Below are positions 9,598 to 20,704 of a stretch of 64,000 nucleotides of DNA, one piece after another. The DNA is from Spirochaetaceae bacterium. GTDB taxonomy: Bacteria > Spirochaetota > Spirochaetia > Treponematales > Rectinemataceae. The position numbers and the translations under genes were made by a program. Position 1 is the stretch's first letter; every line of letters begins with the position of its first letter. Location of the stretch: assembly GCA_026418115.1 (NCBI GenBank), contig JAOABY010000004.1:1-64000 (forward strand), given 5' to 3'. The notes beneath the pieces are model-generated. The model had not been told where the DNA came from, searched no databases, and was given only the letters and a program-made list of their open reading frames with translations.

Positions 9598-10370
9598 TGT
9601 CCGCACCACTGCTCAAAATCGAAAAGCTCACCCATTACTTTGGCGGTCTCAAGGCCGTATCTGATTTCAATTTTGAAATTCCGGAAGGCTCCATCTATGG
9701 GCTGATTGGTCCCAACGGCTCCGGCAAGACCACTACCTTCAACCTCATCACAGGTATCTATACTCCAACCGAAGGCAAGATCTCTTTCCAGGGTCATGAT
9801 ATCACCGGCCAGAAGCCTTTCCGCATCGTCCACAGGGGCATTGCGAGAACCTTCCAGAACCTGCGTATTTTCGGCAATCTGTCGGCACTGGACAACATCC
9901 GTATTGCACGACACTACACCACTCGATCCGGGCTCGTTTCCTCCATCCTCCGGATGCCTTCTTTCAAGGCAGAAGAGCGCCAGGTGCGAAAAGAGGCGCT
10001 TGAGTTGCTCGATCTGATGCACCTGTCACATCGCGCGACGGAAAAAGCCAAGAATCTCCCCTACGGAGAACTGCGCCGGCTCGAAATCGCACGCGCTCTC
10101 GCCACCAAGCCCAGGCTCATCCTGCTCGATGAGCCTGCTGCAGGCATGAATCCCAAGGAGGTCGATGACCTGATGCATCTCATCCTCCGTATCCGCAACG
10201 AATTCAAGGTCACGGTCTTCCTTATCGAACATCATATGAAAGTGGTCATGGGCATCTGCGAACGCATCAAGGTCATCGACTTTGGAGAAACCATCGCCGA
10301 AGGCCTTCCCGAGGAAGTGAAGAACCATCCCAAGGTCCTCGAAGCATATCTGGGCAAGAGAGGTGCATGA
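9597..10370 (+). CDS. livG: branched-chain amino acid ABC transporter ATP-binding protein LivG
   Basis: Walker A GPNGSGKTT, GIARTFQNLRIFGNLSALDNI, Walker B LILLDEPAAGMNPKE. Confidence 0.96.
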   Translation: MSAPLLKIEKLTHYFGGLKAVSDFNFEIPEGSIYGLIGPNGSGKTTTFNLITGIYTPTEGKISFQGHDITGQKPFRIVHRGIARTFQNLRIFGNLSALDNIRIARHYTTRSGLVSSILRMPSFKAEERQVRKEALELLDLMHLSHRATEKAKNLPYGELRRLEIARALATKPRLILLDEPAAGMNPKEVDDLMHLILRIRNEFKVTVFLIEHHMKVVMGICERIKVIDFGETIAEGLPEEVKNHPKVLEAYLGKRGA

Positions 10371-11074
10371 TGTTGAGCGTCAAGAATCTCAAAGTTTGCT
10401 ATGGTAAAATTGAAGCGCTCAAGGATGTCAGCTTCGAAGTGCCCAAGGGCAAGATAGTCACCCTCATCGGTGCAAACGGTGCTGGCAAGACCACTACCCT
10501 GCGAGCCATTTCCGGCCTCGAGAAAGTCACATCCGGAACTATCACCTTCAAGGACAGGGATATTACCAATCTCGACGCCCACAAGATTGTTCCATTGGGC
10601 ATCTCCCATGTGCCGGAAGGCCGCAAGATTTTCCCGACCCTCACTGTCAAGGAAAATCTCGAGCTTGCGGGATGGACGATCCGGGATAAGGCAGAAGTGC
10701 GCCGCAGGATGGAAGAAGTCTATGACATCTTCCCCCGCATCAGGGAACGGGCCAACCAGCTTGGCGGCACGCTTTCGGGTGGAGAGCAGCAGATGCTCGC
10801 GGTTGGCAGAGCGCTGGTAACAGGTGGAGAGCTGCTTCTCCTCGATGAACCATCAATGGGCCTGGCACCAGTGCTGGTGGATGAAATATTCAACCAGATT
10901 GTCGCCATCAACAAGCGGGGCATTACCGTGCTGCTGGTCGAACAGAATGCGAGCGAAGCACTTGACATTGCCGATTATGCCTACATCCTCGAAGTCGGCT
11001 ACACCACGATCTCGGGCGAAGCAAAGGCCATAGCTGAGGATCAGAGAGTCAGAGAAGCCTATCTCGGCGTCTGA
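10367..11074 (+). CDS. livF: branched-chain amino acid ABC transporter ATP-binding protein LivF
   Basis: GANGAGKTTTLRAISGL, VPEGRKIFPTLTVKENLELG-like motif, LSGGEQQMLAVGRAL, LLLDEPSMGLAPVLV. Confidence 0.96.
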   Translation: MMLSVKNLKVCYGKIEALKDVSFEVPKGKIVTLIGANGAGKTTTLRAISGLEKVTSGTITFKDRDITNLDAHKIVPLGISHVPEGRKIFPTLTVKENLELAGWTIRDKAEVRRRMEEVYDIFPRIRERANQLGGTLSGGEQQMLAVGRALVTGGELLLLDEPSMGLAPVLVDEIFNQIVAINKRGITVLLVEQNASEALDIADYAYILEVGYTTISGEAKAIAEDQRVREAYLGV

Positions 11075-11101
11075 TGCCGATGGATGATGAGACACAATGC
11101 A

Positions 11102-11129
11102 GAGAGGCTGCCCTTGCGGGCAGCCTCTC
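11102..11129 (+). terminator. stem-loop terminator after livF
   Basis: GAGAGGCTGCCC-TTGC-GGGCAGCCTCTC, perfect 12-bp stem, weak T-tract. Confidence 0.7.
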
Positions 11130-11162
11130 CTGTTGTATGCTGGCACAATTTCGGATTGCCGC

Positions 11163-11333
11163 TTATGCTCTGTTGGCGAGATGAGCCTTGCAGATCTTGC
11201 AGATCTTCGTCTTCTTGCCTTCGATTTCCTGCTCGTACACAACCTTGACGCCGGTGCGGTTGCATACCGGGCAGGTACCGCGGCCGCCGGCCGCTACCTC
11301 TCGCAATCCTTTGCCCCTGTGAGCTTTGGACAT
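11163..11333 (-). CDS. 56-aa zinc-ribbon protein downstream of rplQ (absent from the ORF track)
   Basis: Manual translation: MSKAHRGKGLREVAAGGRGTCPVCNRTGVKVVYEQEIEGKKTKICKICKAHLANRA*. RBS ggaggt before the ATG; CPVC...CKIC metal-binding pairs. Confidence 0.75.
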   Translation of the reverse strand: MSKAHRGKGLREVAAGGRGTCPVCNRTGVKVVYEQEIEGKKTKICKICKAHLANRA

Positions 11334-11355
11334 AGGTACCTCCTGCGCCGGCCTC

Positions 11356-11778
11356 TCAGGCCTGCTTCTTGGCTTTGCGCTCGGCTTTGCGCTTTTCGCG
11401 CTCGGCCTTCTTCTCCTCGGCCTTCTGGTCGACGAGCTCGAGAATCACGAGATCCGCAGCATCGTTCTTCCGTGCGCCAAGCTTGAGAATGCGGGTATAG
11501 CCGCCATTGCGCTCCTTGAAACGCGGGCCGATCTCCGTGAAGAGTTTTGCCACTACGTCTTCGCCATAGAGGCGGGCAGAAGCAATGCGTCTGTTGTGGA
11601 CCGAGTCAACCTTGCCGCGGGTAATGAGCTTTTCAGCAGCGCGGCGCGCCTCGAGTGCCTTTGCCTTGGTGGTGATCACGCGCTCGTGCCTGAGCAGGAC
11701 GGTCACCAGGTTGCGAATCAGAGCCTTGCGGTGAGCGGCAACACGATTCAACTTGTTATAGCCGATCTTATGCTTCAT
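11356..11778 (-). CDS. rplQ: 50S ribosomal protein L17
   Basis: [37 protein letters not shown]. Confidence 0.97.
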   Translation of the reverse strand: MKHKIGYNKLNRVAAHRKALIRNLVTVLLRHERVITTKAKALEARRAAEKLITRGKVDSVHNRRIASARLYGEDVVAKLFTEIGPRFKERNGGYTRILKLGARKNDAADLVILELVDQKAEEKKAEREKRKAERKAKKQA

Positions 11779-12823
11779 CGCTCTTGTCCTTCTTTTCGTT
11801 GAGTATGAGATGGTTCCTCAGCGGAGTGTAATCGGTCATGCCGAGCGTAAGGTTCCACTGTGACAGCTTCTCCTTGATCTCGCTGAGCGATTTCTTGCCG
11901 AAGTTCCTTGTCTTTGCGATTTCCTCTTCAGTCTTGCGCGTCAGATCGCCCACGGTCTTGATGTTCGCATTCTTCAGGCAATTCAGCGAGCGCACCGAGA
12001 GCTCCATGTCTTCGACCGGCATGTTGAGGATCTGCTGCACCTTCTCTTCGATGAGATCCTCGCTCTCACTGCTGACAAGCTTGGATTCATCGAAATTGAT
12101 GAAGATGGAGAAGTAGTCCTTTGCTATCTTGCCGGCCTGGGCGAGCGCGTCTTCGGGATTGACCGTACCGTCGGTCCAGATCTCGAGAATGAGCTTGTCA
12201 TAATCGGAACGGTCCTTCACCCTGGTCGGCTCGATGGAGTACTTGACCTTGGTCACCGGCGTGAAGATGGCGTCCATAGGAATGGTGCCGATCTCTTCGA
12301 TGTACTTCTTGTTGAGCTCGCTCGGCACGTAGCCGCGTCCAAGATCAACCTGAATCTCAATCATGAGCAGCACATCAGGCTCGAGGGTCATCACCCTGGT
12401 TTCGGGATTGAGCACCCACAGTACGCCCGGCTTTTCGAAGAACTTGCCGGTGATCTCGGTCTGTCCGCCGATCTCGTAGGTAAGCTGGGCATGGTCCATG
12501 CTCTCGTCGAGCCTGACCCTGAGCGACTTCAGGTTGTTGAGTATTTCGATGGTATCCTCGACGACGCCCGGAATGGTCTCGAACTCGCTGGTGATGAAGC
12601 GAGGCGTGCCGTTCTCATCGTATCTCTCAATCCTGACCGCAGTGATAGCATAGCCCGAAATCGAAGACAGCAGGATGCGGCGCAGAGTGTTGCCAATCGT
12701 CGTACCGAAACCTGGCTCGAAGGGGAATGCCTCAAACTTTCCGTAGTTCTCGGTCTGTTCGATGGTCGAGTATTCGAGCCCCTTCGGGACCCTGAAACCT
12801 TTCACTAGGTTTTTGGCCGCCAT
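11768..12823 (-). CDS. rpoA: DNA-directed RNA polymerase alpha subunit
   Basis: [21 protein letters not shown]-terminal domain [21 protein letters not shown]. Confidence 0.98.
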   Translation of the reverse strand: MAAKNLVKGFRVPKGLEYSTIEQTENYGKFEAFPFEPGFGTTIGNTLRRILLSSISGYAITAVRIERYDENGTPRFITSEFETIPGVVEDTIEILNNLKSLRVRLDESMDHAQLTYEIGGQTEITGKFFEKPGVLWVLNPETRVMTLEPDVLLMIEIQVDLGRGYVPSELNKKYIEEIGTIPMDAIFTPVTKVKYSIEPTRVKDRSDYDKLILEIWTDGTVNPEDALAQAGKIAKDYFSIFINFDESKLVSSESEDLIEEKVQQILNMPVEDMELSVRSLNCLKNANIKTVGDLTRKTEEEIAKTRNFGKKSLSEIKEKLSQWNLTLGMTDYTPLRNHLILNEKKDKSDEA

Positions 12824-12832
12824 TTCAGCTCC

Positions 12833-13468
12833 TTATTTCGAGTACAACTCGACGATCATCTGTTCCTTCACATCGGCGAGGTCGGTGACATCCTGGCGCT
12901 GCGGGTTCATCACATACCTGCCGGTCATCTCGTCAGCATTTACCTCAATCCAGGGCATGACACCGGATTTCTGCACTTCTTCGAGTGCAGCACGGACAGC
13001 ATCCATTTTCCGTGCAGCACCAATGACGGAAATGGTATCGCCCGGCCTTACGAGGTAGGAAGCAATGTTGACACGCTTGCCGTTGACTGCAATGTGGCCA
13101 TGGTTGACCAGCTGGCGAGCCTGGGCACGGGACACGGCAAAGTGCATCCTGTACACCACATTATCGAGTCTGCGCTCGAGCAGGATGATGAGGTTGTCGC
13201 CAGTCTTGCCGGGAAGGCCAAGTGCCTTCTCGAAGGTATTCCGGAACTGCCTTTCCATGAGACCATAGGCACGTTTGAGGGCCTGCTTCTCACGGAGCTG
13301 CAGGGCGTATTCGGACTTCTTGCCGATACGGGTCTTGGGCGCCTTTCCGGGCGGAAGTCTCTTCTTGTTGATCGGACACTTGTCGCTGCGGCAGCGGTCT
13401 CCCTTGAGGAAGAGCTTTTTGCCTTCAGCGCGGCACAGTCTGCATACTGGTCCAATATATCTTGCCAT
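12833..13468 (-). CDS. rpsD: 30S ribosomal protein S4
   Basis: [27 protein letters not shown]4 domain [27 protein letters not shown]. Confidence 0.97.
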   Translation of the reverse strand: MARYIGPVCRLCRAEGKKLFLKGDRCRSDKCPINKKRLPPGKAPKTRIGKKSEYALQLREKQALKRAYGLMERQFRNTFEKALGLPGKTGDNLIILLERRLDNVVYRMHFAVSRAQARQLVNHGHIAVNGKRVNIASYLVRPGDTISVIGAARKMDAVRAALEEVQKSGVMPWIEVNADEMTGRYVMNPQRQDVTDLADVKEQMIVELYSK

Positions 13469-13482
13469 TCTCTACCCCCCTG

Positions 13483-13872
13483 TCAGATGCGGCGAGCCTT
13501 GCGAGGCCTGCAGCCGTTATGAGGAATGGGGGTCACGTCATTGATCGACTTGACCTTGAGTCCCATCACGCCAAGCTGGCGGATGGCCGATTCACGGCCG
13601 ATGCCAGGTCCCTTGACATACACATGCACTTCGCGGAGGCCGGCCTGGATAGCCTTCTGAACCGCTGCTTCGGTCACCGTCTGCGCGGCGAACGGCGTGG
13701 ACTTCTTGGCCCCGCGGAAATCATGGCTGCCCGAGCTTGACCAGGAAATGGCATTCCCGTTCAGATCGGTTACAGTCACGATCGTGTTATTGAAGGTCGC
13801 CTGAATGTAGACGTTGCCTTCATAGACGCTCTTCTTCTCTTTTCTCTTCTTGGTTGTCGCAGCCACGTTCAT
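13483..13872 (-). CDS. rpsK: 30S ribosomal protein S11
   Basis: [28 protein letters not shown]-terminal [19 protein letters not shown]. Confidence 0.97.
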   Translation of the reverse strand: MNVAATTKKRKEKKSVYEGNVYIQATFNNTIVTVTDLNGNAISWSSSGSHDFRGAKKSTPFAAQTVTEAAVQKAIQAGLREVHVYVKGPGIGRESAIRQLGVMGLKVKSINDVTPIPHNGCRPRKARRI

Positions 13873-13881
13873 GCCCCTCCG

Positions 13882-14253
13882 TCAGACGGCTTTCTTCTTA
13901 TTGGCAACGGTCTTTCTCTTGCCTTTGCGGGTACGGGCGTTGGTTCTCGTCCGCTGTCCGCGTACAGGCAGACCCTTGCGGTGCCGCAGGCCGCGATAGC
14001 AGCCGATATCCATGAGACGCTTGATATTGAGGGCGATTTCCGTCCTCAGACGGCCCTCGACTTTGTAATCGTTCTCGATCACCTTGCGGAGCTCATTGAT
14101 CTCCTCGTTCGAGAGCTCATTGATCTTCTTGTTGGGATCAATGCCGGTTGTCTCGCAGATCTTGAGTGCACTGGTTCGCCCGATGCCATAGATGTAGGTC
14201 AGGGCGATATCGACATGTTTGTTGGGGAGGTCGACTCCCGCAATACGCGCCAT
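13882..14253 (-). CDS. rpsM: 30S ribosomal protein S13
   Basis: [54 protein letters not shown]. Confidence 0.97.
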   Translation of the reverse strand: MARIAGVDLPNKHVDIALTYIYGIGRTSALKICETTGIDPNKKINELSNEEINELRKVIENDYKVEGRLRTEIALNIKRLMDIGCYRGLRHRKGLPVRGQRTRTNARTRKGKRKTVANKKKAV

Positions 14254-14270
14254 GAGCTTCCTCCTGCCCT

Positions 14271-14384
14271 TCAGCCTTGTTTCTGCTTGTGCTTAGGATT
14301 TTCGCACACAATCCTAACCACGCCATTGCGCCGTATAATCTTGCATTTATCGCAAATCTTCTTGACGCTCGTTCTCACCTTCAT
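14271..14384 (-). CDS. rpmJ: 50S ribosomal protein L36 (zinc-binding form; absent from ORF track)
   Basis: Manual translation: [37 protein letters not shown]. Confidence 0.96.
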   Translation of the reverse strand: MKVRTSVKKICDKCKIIRRNGVVRIVCENPKHKQKQG

Positions 14385-14436
14385 GGGTTCCCCCTGTCAG
14401 CAAACACGCAATTAAATACCATTCAAGGAAAAATTG

Positions 14437-15756
14437 CTATAGGTTCCTCGAGCGGATGTGGCCTTTGCGGACCAGTCCGTCGTGATGGTGCATCTTCAGC
14501 ATGGCCTCCACCTGCGCCATCGTATCCAGGTCGACGCCGACAAGAATCAGCAGCGACGTACCACCGAGCAGATATGCCATCTGGCTCGGGAAATTGAACA
14601 GCCGCTGGACGAGAGTCGGCAGCAGTGCAATGAGCGCGAGGTACAGGGAACCCGGCAGAATGATCCTGTTGAGCACTCTGGTAAGGTACTCTTCCATCTT
14701 CTCGCTGCGGATGCCAGGGATCGAACCGCCATTCTCCCTGATGTTCTTGGAAATCTCCTGTGGGTTCAGGGTCACCTGGGTGTAGAAATAGGCGAAGAAG
14801 ATGATGAACACCACGTAGAAGAAGTTGTACCAGAAACCTTCCGGCCTCAGCCAGTAGGAGAAATCCCTCAGCCACTTGGCCTGGACACCGAAGCTCTGCG
14901 CGATCTGCAGAGGGAATGTCAGCAGGCTCGATGCGAAAATGACCGGAATGACGCCGGAAGGATTGATCTTGAACGGAATGTAGGTGTTCTGTGCACCATA
15001 CATTCTGCGCCCTACGATCCTCTTGGCATAGTTGACCGGAATCTTGCGCTGTCCCTGCTGCTCGATGACGACAAGCGCGACTACCGCTACGAACATGATC
15101 AGGACCACAATGGCGTACACTGCGTTGATTTCGCCGAGCTGGATTTTCTTGATCAGCTCATAGGTGGCGTTCGGCAGACGTGCGACAATACCTGCAAAGA
15201 TCAGCAGAGAAATGCCATTGCCGATTCCCCTCTTGGTAATCTGCTCGCCGATCCACACCAGGAACATGGTGCCCGTGGTCACGGTCAGCACCGCGACGAT
15301 GGTGTACATCGTCCGGCTGGACATTGCAATTGCATTGGGAATCCTGTCGGCCCACACAGTGACCGAGAAGGCCTGAATGATTGCCACCAGGATGGTCCCG
15401 AGCCTCGTCCAGCGGGCGATCTTGCGCCTGCCGCCCTCTTCCTCGGCAATCGACTTGAGCTTGGGGAAGATGACGAGCAGCAGCTGCATGATGATCTGCG
15501 CGCTGATGTAGGGCATCACGCCCATCATGAACAGTGAGAAGTTCTTGAACGCACCGCCGGCGAAGAAGTCAAGGTAGTCGGTGATGCCATTTCCCGTGCC
15601 GTTCTGGGAAGCAAAATAGGACTGCAGTGCACTCGCATTGATGCCGGGAATGGGCAGGAATGCCCCAAGCCGGAATACAGCGAGCCAGAACAGCGTGAAG
15701 AGAATCCTGTCTTTCAGTTCCTTGACCCTGAAAATATCGACGAGTGTACTAGCCAT
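14437..15756 (-). CDS. secY: preprotein translocase subunit SecY
   Basis: FRLGAFLPIPGIN, MGVMPYISAQIIMQLL, FAYFYTQVTLNPQEISKNIRENGGSIPGIR. Confidence 0.97.
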   Translation of the reverse strand: MASTLVDIFRVKELKDRILFTLFWLAVFRLGAFLPIPGINASALQSYFASQNGTGNGITDYLDFFAGGAFKNFSLFMMGVMPYISAQIIMQLLLVIFPKLKSIAEEEGGRRKIARWTRLGTILVAIIQAFSVTVWADRIPNAIAMSSRTMYTIVAVLTVTTGTMFLVWIGEQITKRGIGNGISLLIFAGIVARLPNATYELIKKIQLGEINAVYAIVVLIMFVAVVALVVIEQQGQRKIPVNYAKRIVGRRMYGAQNTYIPFKINPSGVIPVIFASSLLTFPLQIAQSFGVQAKWLRDFSYWLRPEGFWYNFFYVVFIIFFAYFYTQVTLNPQEISKNIRENGGSIPGIRSEKMEEYLTRVLNRIILPGSLYLALIALLPTLVQRLFNFPSQMAYLLGGTSLLILVGVDLDTMAQVEAMLKMHHHDGLVRKGHIRSRNL

Positions 15757-15775
15757 GCGCTCCTGCCTTCACTGC

Positions 15776-16252
15776 TCACTCGTTGGCCGAAGAACCGGTT
15801 GCAGCAGGAGTTTCGACCTTGCCGCCGGCTGCTTCGATTTTCGCCTTTGCACCAGAAGAAACCGCATCGACGCTCACGGTGAGCGCAATTGCGATTTCAC
15901 CATCGCCCAGAATCTTGACGGGGAGTTCCGGCTTGCGGATGAGCCCCTTCATGAACAGCGCCACAGTGTCGACTGTATCGCCGGCATTGAATTTGGCGGC
16001 AAGGTCGCTCACATTGACGATCTGATATTCCTTGCGGAACTTGGCATTCGAAAAACCGCGTCCGGGCAGACGCCTGTACAGAGGCATCTGGCCACCTTCA
16101 AAACCGGGATAGGTCTTGCCGCCAGAGCGGGACTGCTGTCCCTTGTTACCGCGCCCTGCGGTGCCACCGCGGCCGGAGCCCTGCCCACGACCCACGATGC
16201 GTCTTTTCTTATTCGCACCTTCCGGCGCGTGGAGATTGAAATCCGACATCAC
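15776..16252 (-). CDS. rplO: 50S ribosomal protein L15
   Basis: [30 protein letters not shown]...[18 protein letters not shown]. Confidence 0.96.
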   Translation of the reverse strand: MMSDFNLHAPEGANKKRRIVGRGQGSGRGGTAGRGNKGQQSRSGGKTYPGFEGGQMPLYRRLPGRGFSNAKFRKEYQIVNVSDLAAKFNAGDTVDTVALFMKGLIRKPELPVKILGDGEIAIALTVSVDAVSSGAKAKIEAAGGKVETPAATGSSANE

Positions 16253-16431
16253 TCCACCTCCCGAGTTTCGACGAGATGCTGTACTCTTCGGACCATCCCG
16301 AGGATAGCGGGATTAGCTTCCTTGATGGTGGTCGAGCCGATCTTGCGGAGGCCCAGGGAACGCACGGTTGCCCGTGCTTCGGGCTTCTGGCCGATCGTGC
16401 TGCGCACCAGCGTTATCTGAATCTTGGCCAT
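16249..16431 (-). CDS. rpmD: 50S ribosomal protein L30
   Basis: [36 protein letters not shown]. Confidence 0.95.
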   Translation of the reverse strand: MAKIQITLVRSTIGQKPEARATVRSLGLRKIGSTTIKEANPAILGMVRRVQHLVETREVE

Positions 16432-16433
16432 GA

Positions 16434-16946
16434 TCAACTCCACACGTCTTTCAGGGTTTTCCCGCGGTTCTTGGCAATCTCGGCCGCATCGAGGAGCTTG
16501 CCGAGTCCGTCAAACACTGCGCGCACTACGTTCACTGAGGTGCGGGATCCGACGCTTTTGGAAATGATGTCGGTATACCCTGCGCACTCGAGAATGGCAC
16601 GAACCGGACCGCCTGCAATGATACCGGAACCGGGGCAGGCCGGCTTGATGTACACCGTAGTGGCTTTGTACTTGCCGACAACCTCATGCGGCACGGTAGC
16701 ATTCTTGAGGGGAACGCTGACCAATGCTCTCTTGGCCTTTTCCGTGCTCTTGCGGATCGCCTCGGTCACATCATTGGCCTTGCCGAAACCAAAGCCAACA
16801 CGACCATTTCTGTCACCAACCACGACAAGTGCCGAGAAGGAGAACCGGCGGCCGCCTTTTACGACCTTGGCGGTTCTGTTCAGCTGGATAAGCTTCTCGG
16901 TGAATTCATCCCTGGCCTGGCTGTCTTCTCTCTTCGTTCTTTCCAC
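16434..16946 (-). CDS. rpsE: 30S ribosomal protein S5
   Basis: [34 protein letters not shown]. Confidence 0.97.
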   Translation of the reverse strand: MERTKREDSQARDEFTEKLIQLNRTAKVVKGGRRFSFSALVVVGDRNGRVGFGFGKANDVTEAIRKSTEKAKRALVSVPLKNATVPHEVVGKYKATTVYIKPACPGSGIIAGGPVRAILECAGYTDIISKSVGSRTSVNVVRAVFDGLGKLLDAAEIAKNRGKTLKDVWS

Positions 16947-16955
16947 AACCGCCCC

Positions 16956-17321
16956 CTAGAATATGATGCCAGCTTTTCTGGCGCCGTCGGCAATGGCTTT
17001 CACAATGCCATGGTACTTGTAGCCATTTCGGTCGAACACCACCTTGGTGATGCCCTTCTCGAGAAGCCTCTTGCCGATCTCCTCGCCAATCACGGCACCG
17101 GTTGCCACGGTGGGGCGGAGATTTCTGTACTGCTGCTCCATCGTGGAAACGCTGGCGAGCGTGTGCCCGACAGTGTCATCGATAACCTGCACATAGAGGT
17201 GGAGGTTTGATTTGTACACCGTCATCCGCGGTTTTTCGGGGGTACCCGAAATATTCTTCCGCACATGGATCTTGCGCTTTGCGCGCTTGCGGATCTTGTC
17301 AGAAAATTCTCTCACGCTCAT
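16956..17321 (-). CDS. rplR: 50S ribosomal protein L18
   Basis: [59 protein letters not shown]. Confidence 0.96.
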   Translation of the reverse strand: MSVREFSDKIRKRAKRKIHVRKNISGTPEKPRMTVYKSNLHLYVQVIDDTVGHTLASVSTMEQQYRNLRPTVATGAVIGEEIGKRLLEKGITKVVFDRNGYKYHGIVKAIADGARKAGIIF

Positions 17322-17331
17322 GCTATGCGCC

Positions 17332-17874
17332 TCACTTCACACCGGACTTGCCGACTTTCCTGCGGATCTTCTCGTCCTCATACCGTATACCCTTGCCCTT
17401 GTATGGCTCGGGGAGGCGGAGCGAGCGGACCTCGCTGGCGAACTTGCCAATCTTGGCACGATCGATGCCTTCGATGACAATCCTCTGTCCGTTACCTTCC
17501 ACAGTTACCTTGATGCCCTCGGGAATCACGGCTGCAAAATCCGTAGAGTATCCGAGACTCAGCACAAGCAGATTACCCTGCACTTCCGCACGGTAACCGA
17601 CACCATTGATGACCAGGATCCTCTTGAAGCCCTGGCTCACGCCGGTGATCATATTGTTGATCAGGCTTCTGTAAAGACCATGATAGGCCTTCGACTGCTT
17701 GGAATCGTTCTTGCGCGCCACGATTACGGCACCGTCTCGGACGGCGATTTCAACTTCGGGGCGGTATTCCTGTGAAAGCCTGCCTTTCGGACCCTCGACG
17801 TGGACGACCGTCGGCTCGACGGTGACCTTCACACCTGCGGGGATCATGACAGGCCGCGTTCCAATTCTCGACAT
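17332..17874 (-). CDS. rplF: 50S ribosomal protein L6
   Basis: [40 protein letters not shown]. Confidence 0.97.
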   Translation of the reverse strand: MSRIGTRPVMIPAGVKVTVEPTVVHVEGPKGRLSQEYRPEVEIAVRDGAVIVARKNDSKQSKAYHGLYRSLINNMITGVSQGFKRILVINGVGYRAEVQGNLLVLSLGYSTDFAAVIPEGIKVTVEGNGQRIVIEGIDRAKIGKFASEVRSLRLPEPYKGKGIRYEDEKIRRKVGKSGVK

Positions 17875-17889
17875 AGCTGTTACCTCGCC

Positions 17890-18288
17890 TTACCATACCG
17901 TGCAGATGAGTTCGCCGCCGACCTGTTTCTCAATGGCTTTCTTGCCGCTGATGACACCTTCGGAGGTCGAAACGATGAGTACTCCATAACCATTCAGCAC
18001 ACGCGGCATCTCGCGGTAGCCGGAATAGATGCGGCGGCCGGGCTTGGAGACCTTCTGCAGCCCATGGATAACGGGATTGTTCTCCTCGTCATACTTGAGA
18101 AAGATCCTGATGATGTTCTCGCCATCGTTCTGAATCTTCTTGAAATTCTTGATGAACCCCTCGGTCTTGAGAATCTTCACGATCTCGAGCTTCAGCCTGG
18201 AAGAGGGGATGTCGACCTTTTCGTGCCGGGCCGCGTTGGCGTTCCGGATCTTCGTCAGCATGTCCGCAATGGGATCTGATACGCTCAT
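17890..18288 (-). CDS. rpsH: 30S ribosomal protein S8
   Basis: [59 protein letters not shown]. Start trimmed from ORF 18369. Confidence 0.96.
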   Translation of the reverse strand: MSVSDPIADMLTKIRNANAARHEKVDIPSSRLKLEIVKILKTEGFIKNFKKIQNDGENIIRIFLKYDEENNPVIHGLQKVSKPGRRIYSGYREMPRVLNGYGVLIVSTSEGVISGKKAIEKQVGGELICTVW

Positions 18289-18299
18289 TGCCTCTCCTC

Positions 18300-18485
18300 C
18301 TACCAGCTCGATTTCGTCACACCCGGGAGCTTGCCTTCGGAAGCGAGCTTCCGGAAGCACACGCGGCACATCTCGAACTTTCTCATGTAGCCGCGGGGAC
18401 GTCCGCAGATTTTGCAGCGGCGGACCAGACGGGTCGAATATTTCGGCGCTTTCAACGCCTTCAGAATCATTGCTTTGCGAGCCAT
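18300..18485 (-). CDS. rpsZ: 30S ribosomal protein S14, zinc-binding type Z
   Basis: 61 aa, [40 protein letters not shown]. Confidence 0.96.
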   Translation of the reverse strand: MARKAMILKALKAPKYSTRLVRRCKICGRPRGYMRKFEMCRVCFRKLASEGKLPGVTKSSW

Positions 18486-18497
18486 GTACGCCTTCCT

Positions 18498-19058
18498 TTA
18501 TTTCCTGAAGGGCATGCCAAGCCTGGCGAGAAGGCTCTTCGCCTCCATGTCCGTCTTGGCGGTCGTGACGATCGAGACACTGAGTCCCATGACCTTCTCG
18601 ATCTTGTCGAAGTCGATCTCCGGGAAGATGATCTGTTCGGTAAGACCGAGCGAGTAATTGCCATGGCCATCAAATCCATTGGGATTGACGCCACGGAAAT
18701 CCTTGACACGGGGAAGCGCTACATTCATCAGCCTGTCGAGGAACTCCCACATGTAGTTGCCGCGAAGCGTCACGCGTGCGCCAATCTCCTGGCCCTTGCG
18801 GATCTTGAAATTGGCAATGGATTTCTTTGCCTTTGTCTTGACTGCATGCTGACCAGTGATCGTCTCGAGATCGGTAATGGCAGCATCGAGCATCTTCTTG
18901 TTCTCGCGAGCCTCTCCGACACCCATGGAGACGATGACCTTCACGATGCGCGGGACCTGCATGAAGGAAGAATAGTTGAATTCCTTCTGCAGTTCGGGCG
19001 CGACAGACTCCCTGTAGAGTCTTTTCAGACGGGGTACATAGGTGGTGGTTTCAGCCAT
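18498..19058 (-). CDS. rplE: 50S ribosomal protein L5
   Basis: [54 protein letters not shown]. Confidence 0.97.
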   Translation of the reverse strand: MAETTTYVPRLKRLYRESVAPELQKEFNYSSFMQVPRIVKVIVSMGVGEARENKKMLDAAITDLETITGQHAVKTKAKKSIANFKIRKGQEIGARVTLRGNYMWEFLDRLMNVALPRVKDFRGVNPNGFDGHGNYSLGLTEQIIFPEIDFDKIEKVMGLSVSIVTTAKTDMEAKSLLARLGMPFRK

Positions 19059-19378
19059 CAGAGGACCTCCCCGCATTTGCGGCATACCCGCTTCTTTACA
19101 TCGCCTTCTACCTTATAGCCGATGCGTACGGGCTTATTGCACTTCCTGCACACGATCATCACATTGGAAATGTGGATCGGAGCTTCGATTTCCACGATGC
19201 CGCCACGGTCGGTCTGAGAGCGCTTGCGCATGGCCTTCTTGACCATGTTGATGCCCTCGATGATGACACGTCCCTTCTCGCGGTCGATCTTGAGAATCTT
19301 GCCCTGTTTGCCCTTATCCTTGCCGGCTATGACCTGGACAAGGTCTTCTTTCCGAAGCTTGTACTTCACGTTGGCCAT
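19058..19378 (-). CDS. rplX: 50S ribosomal protein L24
   Basis: [19 protein letters not shown]...[23 protein letters not shown]. Confidence 0.96.
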   Translation of the reverse strand: MANVKYKLRKEDLVQVIAGKDKGKQGKILKIDREKGRVIIEGINMVKKAMRKRSQTDRGGIVEIEAPIHISNVMIVCRKCNKPVRIGYKVEGDVKKRVCRKCGEVL

Positions 19379-19388
19379 ACCTTACTCC

Positions 19389-19757
19389 TCAAAGGACCTC
19401 GGGGGCGAGCGAGACGATCTTCATGAAATCCTTCTCGCGCAGCTCGCGCGCGACCGGCCCGAAAATGCGCTTGCCTTTCGGGTTCTTGTTCGCGTCGATG
19501 ATGACACATGCATTGTCGTCAAAACGAATGTAGGTGCCGTCAGGTCTCTTGTATTCCTTGTGCGTCCGCACAATAACCGCCTTCTCGACGGATCCTTTCT
19601 TGATCGCCGAATTGGGCAGGGCGGTCTTGACGGCGACGACGATGATGTCGCCGACGGTCGCATACCTGCGCCTTGTACCGCCCAGAACCTTGATGCACTG
19701 AACAGTCTTGGCACCGGAGTTGTCGGCGACCGTGAGCATGCTCTCAACCTGAATCAT
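19389..19757 (-). CDS. rplN: 50S ribosomal protein L14
   Basis: [50 protein letters not shown]. Confidence 0.97.
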   Translation of the reverse strand: MIQVESMLTVADNSGAKTVQCIKVLGGTRRRYATVGDIIVVAVKTALPNSAIKKGSVEKAVIVRTHKEYKRPDGTYIRFDDNACVIIDANKNPKGKRIFGPVARELREKDFMKIVSLAPEVL

Positions 19758-19773
19758 AGTTCTCCCCCGCTCG

Positions 19774-20052
19774 TTATTTCGCCCGTTCGACGATTTCGAC
19801 CAGTCTCCAGCGCTTCTCGCGCGAGAGCGGCCTGCACTCCACCACGCGCACAGTGTCGCCGACGTGCGCCTCGTTGTTCTCGTCGTGGGCCTTCACCCGT
19901 TTGGTCTTGTTCACATACTTCTTGTACAGAGGGTGCAGCTTGCGCATGACGATCTCGACGACGATGGTTTTGTCCATCTTGTCGGAAACCACGACGCCCT
20001 GCAGTACGAGCTTGCCCTCAGTCATTTTCTGGATATTCGCGTCCACGTTCAA
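19774..20052 (-). CDS. rpsQ: 30S ribosomal protein S17
   Basis: [57 protein letters not shown]. Confidence 0.97.
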   Translation of the reverse strand: MNVDANIQKMTEGKLVLQGVVVSDKMDKTIVVEIVMRKLHPLYKKYVNKTKRVKAHDENNEAHVGDTVRVVECRPLSREKRWRLVEIVERAK

Positions 20053-20064
20053 TCTCCTGAAGGA

Positions 20065-20271
20065 CTATGCCTTCTCTGCGAGGCTCTTCCGCTTGGCCTC
20101 GGCGATCCTGGTCTCGATCCGCGCAATCTGGCGGCGGAGATTCCGCTTCTCCAGCGGGTTCTCGACATGGCCGACCACCATCTGGAAGCGGAGATCGAAA
20201 TACTTCTTCCTGAGCTCCTCACGCTTCACGAGCAGCTCTTCAAGCTTCATGTCCTTGAATGAATTCTTCAT
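20065..20271 (-). CDS. rpmC: 50S ribosomal protein L29
   Basis: MKNSFKDMKLEELLVKREELRKKYFDLRFQMVVGHVENPLEKRNLRRQIARIET. Confidence 0.95.
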   Translation of the reverse strand: MKNSFKDMKLEELLVKREELRKKYFDLRFQMVVGHVENPLEKRNLRRQIARIETRIAEAKRKSLAEKA

Positions 20272-20276
20272 GGCGA

Positions 20277-20693
20277 TCACTCCATTTCCCCGCGGACCAC
20301 AAACTTGGTCTTGACGGGGAGTTTCGAGCCGGCGAGCCTCATGGCCTCTTCAGCTGTCTTGGCATCGACGCCGGCAAGCTCGAACAGCATGGTTCCGGGC
20401 TTGACGACCGCCACCCAGTACTCGGGACCTGGTTTTCCACGACCCATTCGGGTTTCGGCTGGTTTCTTCGAGTACGGCTTGTCCGGGAAGATGCGGATCC
20501 ACATCTTGCCGCCTCTTTTGATGAACCTGTTGATCGCGATTCGCGCTGCCTCGATCTGGCGATTGGTGATCCAGTGTGGCTCGAGGCTCATCAGACCGAA
20601 CTCACCGAACGCGACGGTGTTGCCGGAGTGGGCTTCACCGTGGATGCGGCCGCGCTGCTGCTTTCTATACTTGACTCTCTTCGGTATAAGCAT
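20277..20693 (-). CDS. rplP: 50S ribosomal protein L16
   Basis: [46 protein letters not shown]. Confidence 0.97.
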   Translation of the reverse strand: MLIPKRVKYRKQQRGRIHGEAHSGNTVAFGEFGLMSLEPHWITNRQIEAARIAINRFIKRGGKMWIRIFPDKPYSKKPAETRMGRGKPGPEYWVAVVKPGTMLFELAGVDAKTAEEAMRLAGSKLPVKTKFVVRGEME

Positions 20694-20704
20694 GGTTCAG
20701 CTCC

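Noticed and set aside
14458-15537. 359-aa plus-strand ORF opposite secY
   Set aside because: Antisense shadow of a strongly conserved gene; low-complexity His/Asp/Arg-rich translation with no domain motifs.
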